Below are positions 9,988 to 19,793 of a DNA stretch of 64,000 bases, piece after piece. Below the pieces are notes generated by a model. The model was not told where the DNA came from. It searched no databases and saw nothing but the letters and a program-made list of their open reading frames with translations. The DNA lies in NCBI GenBank assembly GCA_963693365.1, contig CAVNZM010000001.1, forward strand, positions 1 to 64,000. Direction: 5' to 3'. Source of the stretch: Amoebidium appalachense (Eukaryota; Ichthyosporea). Every line of letters begins with the position of its first letter. Positions within the stretch are counted from its first letter, which is position 1. The translations under genes and the position numbers were made by a program.

Positions 9988-10695
9988 TGTTGTTTTGTGT
10001 GGGTAAACGGGGAAGGAGAGTGCACAGATGAGTGTTATGTTATACACAACACAGAGACACACGGGAGAAACACAACCGGAGAGGTGGAACGATAACTGGG
10101 GCCATAGGAAATGATTCGACTGCTTGATATTTATTTCAAGATGAAGTCCCTTTTATACTTGGGAATGTGAAATCGATAAACCAATCAAAAGACGAAAACT
10201 ATGAGTGTAAAATATATCAATCGAAATGTCTGTCGACACATAGAATATATAATGCAATCCTCTAATAAAAGAAACTTCTAATAAAAGCACGGAAACATTT
10301 AACAAAATGAAACCACTTATGTAACTATTAGTTCACAACATACATTTATACATGTTCTTATCATAACACGTCTAAATATAATTATTCCTAATAGTTGGAG
10401 AACATAGCACAATGCTGAGAAAGGAATGGGAAAGGAATGTAAGTTACTATATTTGGGAAAATACAAACGAGATCTGAATGGATGACATATTTAGATATTG
10501 ACACAAACGACAATACGTGTGCGTGAGCTAAATATCTCGATGTGTACACAGATCTAAGATATTGGTGTACACGGAAACAGAAAGGAAAGTAAGAAAGGAA
10601 GAAAGGAAAAGGGAAAAGGAAACAAACTACAACAAACTAATAAACATATATAAAACCCAACTTCTAAGTCTTGCTGAGAATCAGGGAAGATGACA
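9988..10695 (-). repeat. CopA-1 5' LTR with adjoining primer-binding site
   Basis: 708 bp, starting in element sense TGTCATCTTCCC and ending ...ACAAAACAACA. Directly inside it lies GGTTTACGGCCCC (9975-9987), followed in element sense by TTTGCACGCT. Together these resemble a bipartite complement of the interior of initiator tRNA-Met, the half-tRNA primer type known from Drosophila copia. Confidence 0.9.
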
Positions 10696-10726
10696 GGGGG
10701 GGGAGTAAAAATTATGTGCAGTGGGC

Positions 10727-10759
10727 AGAATAACGTCTTTGTGTAGGGACATTTATTCT
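10727..10759. other. conserved hairpin in the Ngaro gag-pol spacer (D0 copy)
   Basis: AGAATAACGTC pairs with GACATTTATTCT around a 10-nt loop. One base of the left arm is deleted relative to D1 (25828-25861). Confidence 0.6.
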
Positions 10760-10897
10760 TGGCGCGCGCGGGCGCCGTAGTTGGCCTGCGAAATTTTGTA
10801 CTCAGCCCTATTGGCCCGTTTTCCCGAGCTCCGTTTCCTTATACCCGTGTGTCCTAGCTCCTAGCCCCTATGTTCTATCTGTGTTTGTGCACGTAGA

Positions 10898-12793
10898 CTA
10901 GGCATTGTGCTTGCAGTCTTTGCGGGGGTGTGTGCCAGAGCAGAGCGGGCACACGTGGGAGAAGGGGCAGGGCTGCTTAGCGCAGGACCGACCGTTAATG
11001 TGGAAATTGTCATCTTCCCATGATTCACGGCAAGACTTAGAAGTTGAGTTTTATATATGTTTATTAGGTTGTTGTAGTTTGTTTCCTTTTCCCTTTTCCT
11101 TTCTTCCTTTCGTTCTTTCCTTTCTGTTTCCGTGTACACCGATATCTTAGATCTGTGTACACATCGAGATATTTAGCTCACGCACACGTATAATTGTCGT
11201 TTGTGTCAATATCTAAATATGTCGTCCAATCAGATCTCGTTTGTATTTTCCCAAATATAGTAACTTACATTCCTTTCCCTTCTTTTCTCACGACGTAGCA
11301 TTGTGCTATGTTCCCCAACTATTAGGAATACTTATATTTAGACGTGTTATGTTAAAGAACATGTATAAATGTATGATGTGAACTAATAGTTACATAAGTG
11401 GTTTCATTTTGTTAATGTTTCCGTGCTTTTATTAGAAGATTACTTTCATTAGACGATTGCGTTTTATCTTCTATGTGAAGACAGACATTTCGATCGATAT
11501 ATTTTACACTCATAGTTTTCGTCTTTTGATTGGTTTATCGATTTCACATTCCCAAGTATAAAAGGGACTTCATCTTGAAATAAATATCAAGCAGTCGAAT
11601 CATTTCCTATGGCCCCAGTAATCGTTCCACCTCTCCGGTTGTGTTTCTCCCGTGTGTCTCTGTGTTGTGTATAACATAACACCCATCTGTGCACTCTGCT
11701 TCCCCGTTTACCCACACAAAATAACAGAAATTCCTGCAGTGCGTCGCGGGTAGATCCACGGGTCGGGCCGGTTTTGCCGAGCCGGGTTGCGGGCCAGGGC
11801 GGTTGGGGGTTTGGCCCCCGCCGGGCTTGTGGGGCGGCTTGAAGCCGTCAACACCACAGCCGGGCTTGGGGTACATGGGGCAGGCCGCGCTGGGGTGGTC
11901 GGGGAAGCCACAGCGCTGACATGCGTCCGGGATGAGCAGAGTGGGTGGCAGGAGGAGATCCTGGTGGAGTTGGGCGAGCAGGTTGGGACACTCGATCGGA
12001 GCCCGACCCTGCTGGTGGGCAACGGTTCGGGCGTATACGTCATAGTTGTGGATCTGGGCCCACGGGTATCGGGTGCTGAGGCGAGTGATGTGCTGAGTCC
12101 AAAGTACGTCTTTGTCCGTGGGGAGGCCGAGGTGGTGCTTGGCGGCCATGTAATGGGTCCAAGCCTGGATCCAAATGACGAGTGAACGCAGGGGAACGGG
12201 TTTGTCCTGGCGAAAAGTCTCGATGCTGCCGTCGTCGGCCATGCGCAGATGCTGACATTTCTTGGATGGGGCCAAGAGGGCGGCGGGGGTGAACTTATAC
12301 AGGTCGACGAAACGATTGGCGCGCAAATCTGCCAGCACATCCGCGGGGGGAGCGGGAGTGTGCCCGGCTGAATGTCGCCAGTGTTCTCACCTGTGATGGG
12401 GGGCGCGGGCAGGGCAGGTAGGTCTAGGTCAGGGCCGAGATCATGCAGCCCCGGGGAAACCTCCCCGGGTGCGGAGGGCGCGGCGGGGGGCGCGGGAGGG
12501 TCGCGGTTGGTGAGAGCAGCCAGGACGCCAGCCATCTGGGTGCTGATGGCGGTGAGGGCGGCAAGGACGGCGTCTTGAGAAGTCATCTGCGGGGACGGCG
12601 GGGCCTGAGGGGGGACTTCAGGAGGGGAGGGGGGACTAGCCGGCGGGTCCGGGTCCGTGGTGGTATGGGCCGCTGGAGGCGCGTCAGTGTCCGCGGGAGC
12701 GTTGGTCAGCCTGTGGCGGAGGTCGCTGCGGGTCAGGCGCTTGGGTGCCGCGGCAGGGGCGGTGGCTGAGGCCTGGCGCTTTTTCGGCGGCAT
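10898..12793 (-). pseudogene. Ngaro D0 gag, split by a CopA solo LTR
   Basis: Starts MPPKKRQASATAP at 12793, shared by every Ngaro copy here. A basic N-terminus is followed by a Pro/Ala-rich stretch, a helical block (QDAVLAALTAISTQMAGVLA) and a conserved domain (LRANRFVDLYKF... TRYPWAQIHNYDVYAR). Two Cys/His clusters near the C-terminus (CQRCGFPDHPSAACP and CPLCSGTHPRKDCKH) look like nucleic-acid-binding knuckles. It ends HNA-stop at 10898-10900. A frameshift near 12345 moves the reading frame, and the solo LTR separates the last 36 or so residues. Gag would package the element RNA; this copy is inactive. Confidence 0.75.
11008..11726 (+). repeat. CopA solo LTR inserted in Ngaro D0 gag
   Basis: 719-bp CopA LTR, TGTCATCTTCCC... 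ACAAAATAACA, with the 5-bp duplication GAAAT at 11003-11007 and 11727-11731. The gag frame resumes on the other side (...THCRNF, then HINGRSC). No internal CopA sequence remains. Its start (TTCCCATGATTCACGG) marks a subtype shared with the old LTR piece at 39737-39866. Confidence 0.92.
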
Positions 12794-13155
12794 GCTGACC
12801 GGCGTACGGAAAGATAGGGAGATTTGAAAAGAAAATATAGCTGTAAAGCTGTAGGTGCTAAACACAGAAGATGTGTTATTGCCTGCTGATCTGCTAAAAA
12901 CTGTCGTGCTTATATACCTACGGCTACCGAACTGAGCCAATCAAAACCGATCTAGTGTTATGTGAAATCTTATCCTGAGCCAATCAGACTCGGTCTAGTG
13001 ATCTGTGGAGATCTGATGTTTTGATCGGCTAATAGGTGCCCGTATGCGGGCAGCCGAACGCGAACTGCTAAAACATGAAACGAAGCCTGTTGATATCGGA
13101 CACCCATCCTACGTGTTTACCCAGAAAAATATTTATGTCAATAATTTCCACAAAT
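12794..13155 (-). promoter_or_regulatory. Ngaro A repeat (5' region/promoter), copy at the D0 head
   Basis: Lies directly upstream of the gag ATG and matches 27181-27600 and 58419-58799. In element sense it runs AGGTTTTATTTGTGG... to ...CCGGTCAGC-ATG. It contains ATTGG/CCAAT boxes in two related blocks of about 43 bp and a TATATAAG box near 12910. This is a promoter-like layout. Confidence 0.75.
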
Positions 13156-13156
13156 A

Positions 13157-13644
13157 AAACCTCGACGAAACGATTGGCGCGCAAATGTGCCAGCACATCC
13201 GCGGGGGGAAGCGGCAGTGTGCCCGGCTGAATGTCGCCAGTGTTCTCACCTGTAATGGGGGGCGCGGGCAGGGCAGGTAGGTCCAGGTCAGGGCCGAGAT
13301 GCAGTCCCGGGGAAACCTCCCCGGGTGCAGGGGGTGCGGCAGGGGGCGCGGGAGGGTCGCGGTTGGTGAGAGCGGCCAGGACGCCAGCCATCTGGGTGCT
13401 GATGGCGGTGAGGGCGGCAAGGACGGCGTCTTGAGAAGTCATCGGCGGGGACGGCGGGGCCTGAGGAGGGACTTCAGGAGTAGAGGGGAGAGTAGCCGGA
13501 GGGTCCGTGGTGGTATGGGCCTCCGGAGGCGCGTCAGGGCCCGCGGGAGCGTTGGTCAGCCTGTGGCGGAGGTCGCTGCGGGTCAGGCGCTTAGGTGCCG
13601 CGGCATGGGTGGTAGGCTGAGGCCTGGCTTTTTTTCGGCGGCAT
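13157..13644 (-). pseudogene. second Ngaro gag N-terminal fragment
   Basis: Repeats the D0 gag start (MPPKK... at 13644) up to LRANRFV, where it is fused directly to the outer end of the neighbouring A repeat (13155). It carries a frameshift after the first 20 or so residues. Same orientation as D0. It is a partial tandem module, not a separate gene. Confidence 0.7.
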
Positions 13645-14034
13645 GCTGACCGGCGGAGAGAAAGATAGGGAGAATGAAAAAGGAATATATAGCTGTAAGG
13701 CTGTGAGTGCTAAACACAGAAGATGTGTTTGTAGCTTGCTGATCTGCTAAAAACTGTCCGACTCGTGCTTATATACCTAAGCCTACCGAATTGAGCCAAT
13801 GAAAAATCGATCTAGTGATATGTGAAATCTGATCCGAGCCAATCGAAACTCGGTCTAGTGATATGTGGAATCTGATGTTTTGATTGGCTAATAGGTGCCC
13901 GTGTGCGGGCAGCCAACCGCGAACTGCTAAAACACGAAATGAAGCCTACATGGTTATTGTGATACCGAACACCCATCCTACGTGTTTACCCAGAAAAAAT
14001 ATTCATGTCAATAAATTCCACAAATAAAACCTTT
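13645..14034 (-). repeat. Ngaro A repeat, third head copy
   Basis: Same content as 12794-13155, with TATATAAG near 13770 and repeated CCAAT blocks near 13795-13890. It ends AATAAAACCT in the plus reading. Confidence 0.75.
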
Positions 14035-14335
14035 TATAGATTCCTTTAAGACATAACAAAGACGGGCTCTAAGATATGCTTCGGGGAGGAAACAGATCGA
14101 ACACGGGATAGGGTTTCGCCGGGTTACAGATATGCTAAAGGTATAATAAGGACGTACTTACAGAGATGTCTTTAATAGCGCCTGCTAATTAAAAGCCGGA
14201 GGGGTTAGGGATAGCTTGGAGTCATCTCTAACTAATAACGGTTATAAAGGGTATAGTTCAGGATGGGTTACGGGGTTTAGGATGTCCCAGAGTGGTTTAA
14301 GACGGGAAAAAGATGCCGGGAGATGTTTGCTGATG
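14035..14335. other. unassigned spacer between Ngaro modules
   Basis: About 300 bp with no ORF, repeat or match to the other elements that I can see. AT-leaning and not low-complexity. It separates two A-repeat modules. Confidence 0.4.
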
Positions 14336-14755
14336 GCGGCAGGGGCCGTGGCTGAGGCCTGGCGCTTTTTCGGCGGCATGCTGACCGGCGGAGAGAAAGA
14401 TAGGGAGAATGAAAAGGAATATATAGCTGTAAGGCTGTGGGTGCTAAACACGAAGATGTGTTTGTAGCTTGCTGATCTGCTAAAAACTGTCGTGCTTATA
14501 TACCTAAGCCTACCGATCTGAGCCAATCAAAATCGATCTAGTGATATGTGAAATCTGATCCGAGCCAATCAAAACTCGGTCTAGTGATATGTGGAATCTG
14601 ATGTTTTGATTGGCTAATAGGTGCCCGTGTGCGGGCAGCCAACCGCGAACTGCTAAAACACGAAATGAAGCCTACATGGTTATGTTGATATCGAACACCC
14701 ATCCTACGTGTTTACCCAGAAAAAATATTTATGTCAATAAATTCCACAAACAAAA
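14336..14755 (-). repeat. Ngaro gag start scrap plus A repeat
   Basis: About 45 bp of gag N-terminus (MPPKKRQASATAPAAI, ATG at 14378-14380) followed by a near-complete A repeat. The A repeat shows the two tandem CCAAT blocks clearly (GAGCCAATCAAAA at 14520 and 14562) and GTATATAAGCACG. It ends at the CopA 5' leader with a CAAAAC overlap, suggesting a microhomology junction. Confidence 0.7.
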
Positions 14756-15199
14756 CCAAAACAACAGGTTTACGGCCCCTTTGCACGCTAACACACAATC
14801 TCGTTACAACCGCGAAATTCCTCCGTACATACTGCTTCAACCATGACTGACAAACCGTCGTACATCAATCTTCCATAATGGAATCCGTCCGAGAAGAAAG
14901 ACGACAAGCGTCTCAACTATTTCGAATGGGAGCCCCTCATCCACCGCTTCATAAGAACCACCATTGCCGAGAAATTTGTTGACGCCATCAAGGCACCACA
15001 GCGGGTTGACGGCTCCGACGCCAACCAGTGGCAAGGCTACGGCACCAAGGACGCCTACAAGAAAGCTTCCGACGACCTCGACCAAATTCTCAACCAGTCC
15101 GTTCATCCTACAGAGCTCTACGACTCCGGCCGCATGCAGGACGGTGTTCACGGTGGAGAAGTCTTCCATAACCTGCGTATGGCTTATGTGGCAGAGAAG
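14756..15199 (+). pseudogene. old CopA gag head (5' part), split by LTR-E
   Basis: Begins with the last bases of a CopA LTR (AAAACAACA), then the PBS/leader GGTTTACGGCCCC and the gag ATG at 14843 (MTDKPSYINLP). The frame has a stop at codon 12 (LP-stop-WNP) and diverges from CopA-1 and CopA-2 (KKDDKRLNYFEWEPLIHRF). Gag continues at 28236-28309 beyond the LTR-E insertion, so 13 kb of younger elements lie inside it. It is a relic. Confidence 0.8.
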
Positions 15200-15347
15200 T
15201 GCAAGAAAAATGCTGACTACGGCAAAAAGTTCCTACTATTCTCGCCTGACTAGCAGAGTGTGCACACTACAACTAACACGTACCTGGGCACACATGCATA
15301 TGAATGAGAGTATACGTGGGTGATCAGGCCACTAAACTAACAGACAT

Positions 15348-15434
15348 CTATGAAAACTACTCCGGGACGTGTGTTGCCTCTAGGGGGACATCCCCTTGGA
15401 CGAAAGTGAACCTGCAATGGTTGTAAACCACGGC
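15348..15434 (-). repeat. Ngaro D1 B2 terminal repeat
   Basis: 87 bp, CTATGAAAACTACTCCGG... ACCACGGC, matching B1 at 15914-16000. It defines the 3' end of D1 next to LTR-E sequence. Confidence 0.85.
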
Positions 15435-15565
15435 AAGCCCCCAGTCATCAATTTATTGATCCGTGAGGTCCATGTGCCCAAAAAACGGGGGAAGTCTTCA
15501 CCCCGTGAAAAAACAGCACGTATGTGTGGATCAATGGGGGTTGTGTGTGGGTGTAGGTGGGTGGG

Positions 15566-15913
15566 TGAAAAAGGAATATATAGCTGTAAGGCTGTGGATG
15601 CTAAACACAGAAGATGTGTTTGTAGCTTGCTGATCTGCTAAAAACTGTCGTGCTTATATACCTAAGCCTACCGATCTGAGCCAAAAAATCGATCTAGTGA
15701 TATGTGAAATCTGATCCGAGCCAATCATAACTCGGTCTAGTGATCTGTGGTATCTGATGTTTTGATTGGCTAATAGGTGCCCGTGTGCGGGCAGCCAACC
15801 GCTAACTGCTAAAACACGAAATGAAGCCTACATGGTTATGTTGGTATCGAACACCCATCCTACGTGTTTACCCAGAAAAATATTTATGTCAATAATTTCC
15901 ACAAATAAAACCT
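15566..15913 (-). repeat. Ngaro D1 A2 repeat
   Basis: Inner copy of the A repeat, nearly identical to 27210-27600. It ends AATAAAACCT and directly abuts B1. The 130 bp between A2 and the B2 unit (15435-15565) is the linker also seen at 90-215. Confidence 0.8.
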
Positions 15914-16000
15914 CTATGAAAACTACTCCGGGACGTGTGTTGCCTCTAGGGGGACATCCCCTTGGACGAAAGTGAACCTGCAATGGTTGTAAACCACGGC
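15914..16000 (-). repeat. Ngaro D1 B1 repeat
   Basis: Same 87 bp as B2, lying between the recombinase gene and A2. The A2/B1 joint (AAAACCT|CTATGAAAAC) is what circularisation of the element ends would create. Confidence 0.85.
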
Positions 16001-16029
16001 ACGAGAGCAGTATGCTTGCTCCAAAGGTT

Positions 16030-17241
16030 TCACTTAAGAAGAGAGGCGAATACACGTGTGGTGGTGGCAGCAATGGAGGCCGGACGAAGTCGGGTATAGA
16101 TCAGGAAGCAGTCGGAGGACCACCTGCCGAGTTGTTTGATCTGGGAGTCGTCGACCCCGGCCTCAGCCAGTGCTGTGGCCCCCCCGATGCGGAGGCTGTG
16201 TCCGGCAAACCGGGAGGGTGAGAGGCCTGCCCGGGAGAGGAGGGCACGGAAATCGGCAGAGAAAGCACTCTTGGTGTAGGGGATGCCACCGAGACTGAAG
16301 AGGGGGTCGTCGGGTTGACCGGACGTTGTATCCAGGAACTGCCGGAGGACTCGGAGATGGGCTGGGGAGAAGTGGGTGAGGGGCAGGGCAGCTAGGGTGA
16401 CGTTGACACCTCGGGCCTGTACATCCGTCTTAGAGGTTGGCAGGTGGAGGGTGGCATGGGACAAAGTACCGGTGGGGGTGTAGCTGAACTTTAGGTCACG
16501 TCCTTCCGTTTAACGTGACGGGACGGGTCGAAAGAAGTCAGGGTTTTGGAGGTAAATTCCCCTGAACGGAGGAGACCACAGAAACCGACGATGAGGGCCG
16601 TCCATAGCCGGAGATTGGCCGAGGAGGCCGTGGTGGGGCACTGGCCCTGGAGTAGGCGGAGGTGGGAGGGGAGGAGGGGTTCCCTGGTAGATGAGCGGGG
16701 TCGGATGTTGTGAGAAAGCTGCCATCGGCCCACCCCCCGTAGGAACCAGGCCAGAGACTTGTCGTGGGGGTAGGGAGCAGGGAGGCCCTTGTCGAGGTGG
16801 AGCCTGGTGATGGCCGAATTGTAGCCGGTTAAGGAAGAGGCCTGTACCCCTCGTTGGGCACACCAGGCGAGAAAAAGTTGCACGGTGTGTGGGGGAGGCC
16901 GGGAGGGAGGACCCGGAGGAGGATTGCAGCCGAGATGCCACACAGAAATCGATGAACACTTTTTGCACCCGGGAGTAAAAGGCCCGAGAGTCGAGGTTGA
17001 GACTCAGGGCCTGGCATTCCTGCAGGGTAGTGGTGGCTCGAAGCAGCTCGGCCGGAGCAAAGTGGGGGGCCAATCTGCCAGTGTTGCTCCGGAACGGGAG
17101 ATCTGGGGGGGGGGGGGGGGGGGGGTTAGCCCAAGGGAAGGGATAGGTACTCGTGGACCCAGGAGGGGAAGGTGCAAGGCTCCGGTTGCAGGGAAGGTCG
17201 GAGTCGTCGGGCCCGGGGAAGTTGGTTACGAGAAATGGCAT
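16030..17241 (-). pseudogene. Ngaro D1 tyrosine recombinase (disrupted)
   Basis: Phage-integrase-like recombinase read in three frames. N-terminal SAM-like part: LQECQALSLNLDSRAFYSR, then LFLAWCAQRGVQASSLTGY. Catalytic part: the first Arg in FCGLLRSGEFTS, a Lys-containing strand after it, the HxxR box HSLRIGGATAL, and the Tyr in CFLIYTRLRP, ending LLK-stop. Tyrosine recombinases join the circular cDNA to the target without a target duplication. The frame opens within the end of RT-RNase H and passes a poly(C) run at 17107-17125. Frameshifts near 16940 and a stop near 16491 break it. The four key residues survive, so the damage is recent or partly from homopolymer miscalls. Confidence 0.85.
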
Positions 17242-18798
17242 CGGCCAGATGGTTGAGGGGTCCTGGTAGGTAGGATGCCTGTAACGTAAATTGGTATTGC
17301 ATTTCCATGCGGGTGATGAACCGAATAAGTTTGGCCATCACGGGGTGGGGGGAAGACCGGGAGTGCAGGTCAGACACAGCACCCGTGTTGTCGCATAAAA
17401 TACGGACATGGTGGGTGGACCAGGAGGGGGCCCAGAGGGCCACGGCGGCTGCGATGGCCAGGAGTTCGATGACGGAAGAACCGAGTTTACCCTCATGAGC
17501 ATAGAGGGCTTGGGTGGAGGGGGACCAGGGCATGAAGAACCATTGGTCGAGCCAGTGGCCTCCTAGACCCACCGATCCGGCAGCATCAGTGGCCAGGGTG
17601 GTGTATGTGGGGGGTGTGATGAGGTGCACCCCATTCCATGATGTGAGGAACTGGTGCCATTCGGCTATGTCGGCCCGGGCGGCAGCAGTCAGTCGTCTGT
17701 GGTGGTGGCCGGCAAGGTGCGGGTGGGTCCGGAGAAGGGCCCATAGGCGCTGGGAGAAGGCCCTCCCGGGGGGAACCAGCTGGGCACACCAGGTGAGTTT
17801 GCCGAGGAGGGACTGGAGGTCCCGAATGGTGATGGTGGGCTTTGGGTGGGAAGTGAGGTCGAGTAGGTCCGAGAGCTTGGAAGCCGGGATTCGTGCCTCC
17901 ATGGCGATGGAGTCGAATTCGATACCGATGAAGACGACACGGGTAGCCGGGCCCTGCATCTTGTCTTCGGAGATGGCAATGTGCAGCTCTCGGCAGAGTT
18001 GCAGGAAGGTGGATAGGTGACGTTGGCACTGCTCTTGTGTGGGGGCGACTATAATCCAGTCGTCTACGTAGTGGCGGATGAGGGTAATACCGTGCTGGTG
18101 TGCCAGCCACTGTAGGGTGGACGCGATCCGTTCCCAGATGGCTGGGCTAGATTTCAGGCCGAAGGGCAGTCTGGTTTCAACGTAAAAATGCCCTTGCCAT
18201 TTGAATGCCAGTAAGTAGTGGTCTTCCGGTCGGATGGGCATGTGCCGGAAGGCAGCCTGTACATCTGCCACGGCCATGTAGCAGCCGGGGCCTGCGTCGA
18301 GAATGAGTTGGGTGACATCCCGGGCGCGAATGTACTGAAGTTCGTCGGGGTAGGTGATGCTGTCATTGACACTGCTACCCCGGGGCCAGGAGAGGTGGTG
18401 GATTCGACGGTATTTGGGGGGGTTCCCTTTCTTGGTAACGGCGCCGATGGGGGAGGAACGGTGGACCGGAAATTCGGCAAAGAATTGGGCCGGGGAGAGG
18501 GGGCCGCGCAGGTGGCCAAGGGCGACTTCTTTGGCAATATCCACCGTGATAGCGGCAGCTGCCTCCGGGGTGGTGGGTAGGTTGGGGCCCACCCGAGAGG
18601 TGGAGGGGCCGCGATAGCCGATGTCGACGCCGTCGACATCGTGGAGGAGTGTGCGACGAAGATTGGTCCGGGTAGGAGGCCAGCAGTTCCCGGAGGCGGG
18701 AGGTGTCAATGTGGTGCTGGGGCAGCGGGCGGGCTTCCGGGTCTGAGCCTCGGGGGAAGGGGTGGTTAGCAAGGGTGGTGTACCCTTGGGGGGATCCC
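17126..18798 (-). pseudogene. Ngaro D1 reverse transcriptase-RNase H
   Basis: A long, mostly open frame. RT motifs: FFAEFPVHRSSPIGAVTKKG, YMAVADVQAAFRHMP (first Asp), PFGLKSSPAIWERI, and the catalytic box HYVDDWIIVA. RNase H: TLATDAAGSVGLGG (Asp), SSVIELLAIAAAVAL (Glu), ILCDNTGAVSDLHS (Asp), HLADAISRNQLP. It makes element cDNA from its RNA and removes the RNA. The 5' end of this frame is cut by CopB-1 at 18798; the remainder of the coding start lies beyond 25580. It stops LPLG-stop at 17126, just before the poly(C) run and the recombinase frame. Confidence 0.88.
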
Positions 18799-19731
18799 TG
18801 TTATAATACGTGGTATTTACATATTGTAAGATCTTCTCAGTTCGTGTTATGTTTTCATTCATTCACTTAGTGAAAGAGATGTGCTCCTTGTACGTAAATT
18901 ATGAGATCGATCTCCAGTGTATTTGAGTACTTGTAATCGTGTTGTGTCGGCTATATTCGTGTGTTTAGATATCGATTACAGCAACTGATTATAGGTACAC
19001 GAGTCTACCCAGTGAGGGAGAAACGTGTACATGTTATGTGTACATGAATATCTTCGGTTATAACTGTGTTTTGCTGTTCGTGTTTTCTGTCCTGCTTTCT
19101 TTTCTTTTTCCTCTTTCTTCTTCTTTCTTTTCTCTTTCTTTCTTCTCTTGTTTCCTTTCACATAATTATATTTCTCTCTCACTAATATACGTTGAGTAGA
19201 TTTATATTACTCGTTATGTTTTGATTGGTAGAAAAACACTTAGGCTACACTTTAGCTTGTCAGGTATGATTCATAGCTTAGTCAAACACTTTTGTTTTGT
19301 GTGTTGCCGTACTATATCCAATCAGTGGACTTAGTCAGAAAATGTCTGAGTCTTTGTAGCCGATGATAGGTTAGAAACATCACCTCTTTCCTCGTTACTC
19401 TTCACCTCTTTTCTTTCTTATAGCTGTGACCTATGGTGTGCGTTCCTGTGCCTCCGGATCTATCCGGGAAATAATCAGTTAATTGTGATTGGTTATTTTA
19501 GACATAGATCTGATTTCCGACTGGTCGGAAATCATGTATGGATTTAACTTAAGGGAATTTCAGGTATTTATTAGCGATCAAAATAAATTGAGTTCAGTCG
19601 TGTCTAAACATTGATGTCTGTTGTGTACACTGCTCCGATCGTTTCGTGCTTTGTCGTTGTGTGTGTTTGTGGTGTTTTCACACTGCACCACTGTGTCTCT
19701 GCTTTCATCCCAAATACTTATACAATTAACA
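18799..19731 (+). repeat. CopB-1 5' LTR
   Basis: TGTTATAATACG... TACAATTAACA. It contains an ATTGG box (about 19490), a 22-bp near-palindrome (19512-19533) and AATAAA (about 19580). The gag frame is open back into the LTR, but the ATG at 19794 is the natural start. Confidence 0.93.
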
Positions 19732-19793
19732 GGTTATGCAGCCCTTTTGCACGCTCCCTACACACATCTAGCACTCGCGCTCGTTTTTCAATC

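Larger units (their letters stand above)
4226..10695 (-). mobile_element. CopA-1: copia LTR retrotransposon with both LTRs
   Basis: Minus-strand Ty1/copia element with LTRs at both ends (715 and 708 bp), inserted in the Ngaro D0 gag-pol spacer. Target duplication GGGGG (4221-4225 and 10696-10700) lies in a G run, so its exact edges are uncertain. Its LTRs differ by an 8-nt indel and several substitutions, so it is older than CopA-2. Domain order from the right: gag, zinc knuckle, protease, integrase, RT, RNase H. It is inactive: TRIM-1 interrupts integrase, about 475 bp of RT is deleted and there are several frameshifts. Without the TRIM it measures about 5.8 kb. Confidence 0.92.
3440..13155 (-). 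mobile_element. Ngaro-type retrotransposon D0 (split and 3'-truncated)
   Basis: Minus-strand tyrosine-recombinase retrotransposon in three pieces: A repeat plus gag (13155 to 11727), rest of gag plus spacer (11007 to 10696), and spacer plus start of RT (4225 to 3440). The gaps are a CopA solo LTR and the full CopA-1 element; joining the flanks restores the collinear order seen in D1. It is truncated inside RT at 3440, where LTR-C starts. Its gag and RT both carry frameshifts, so it is a dead copy and an older host for later insertions. Confidence 0.8.
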
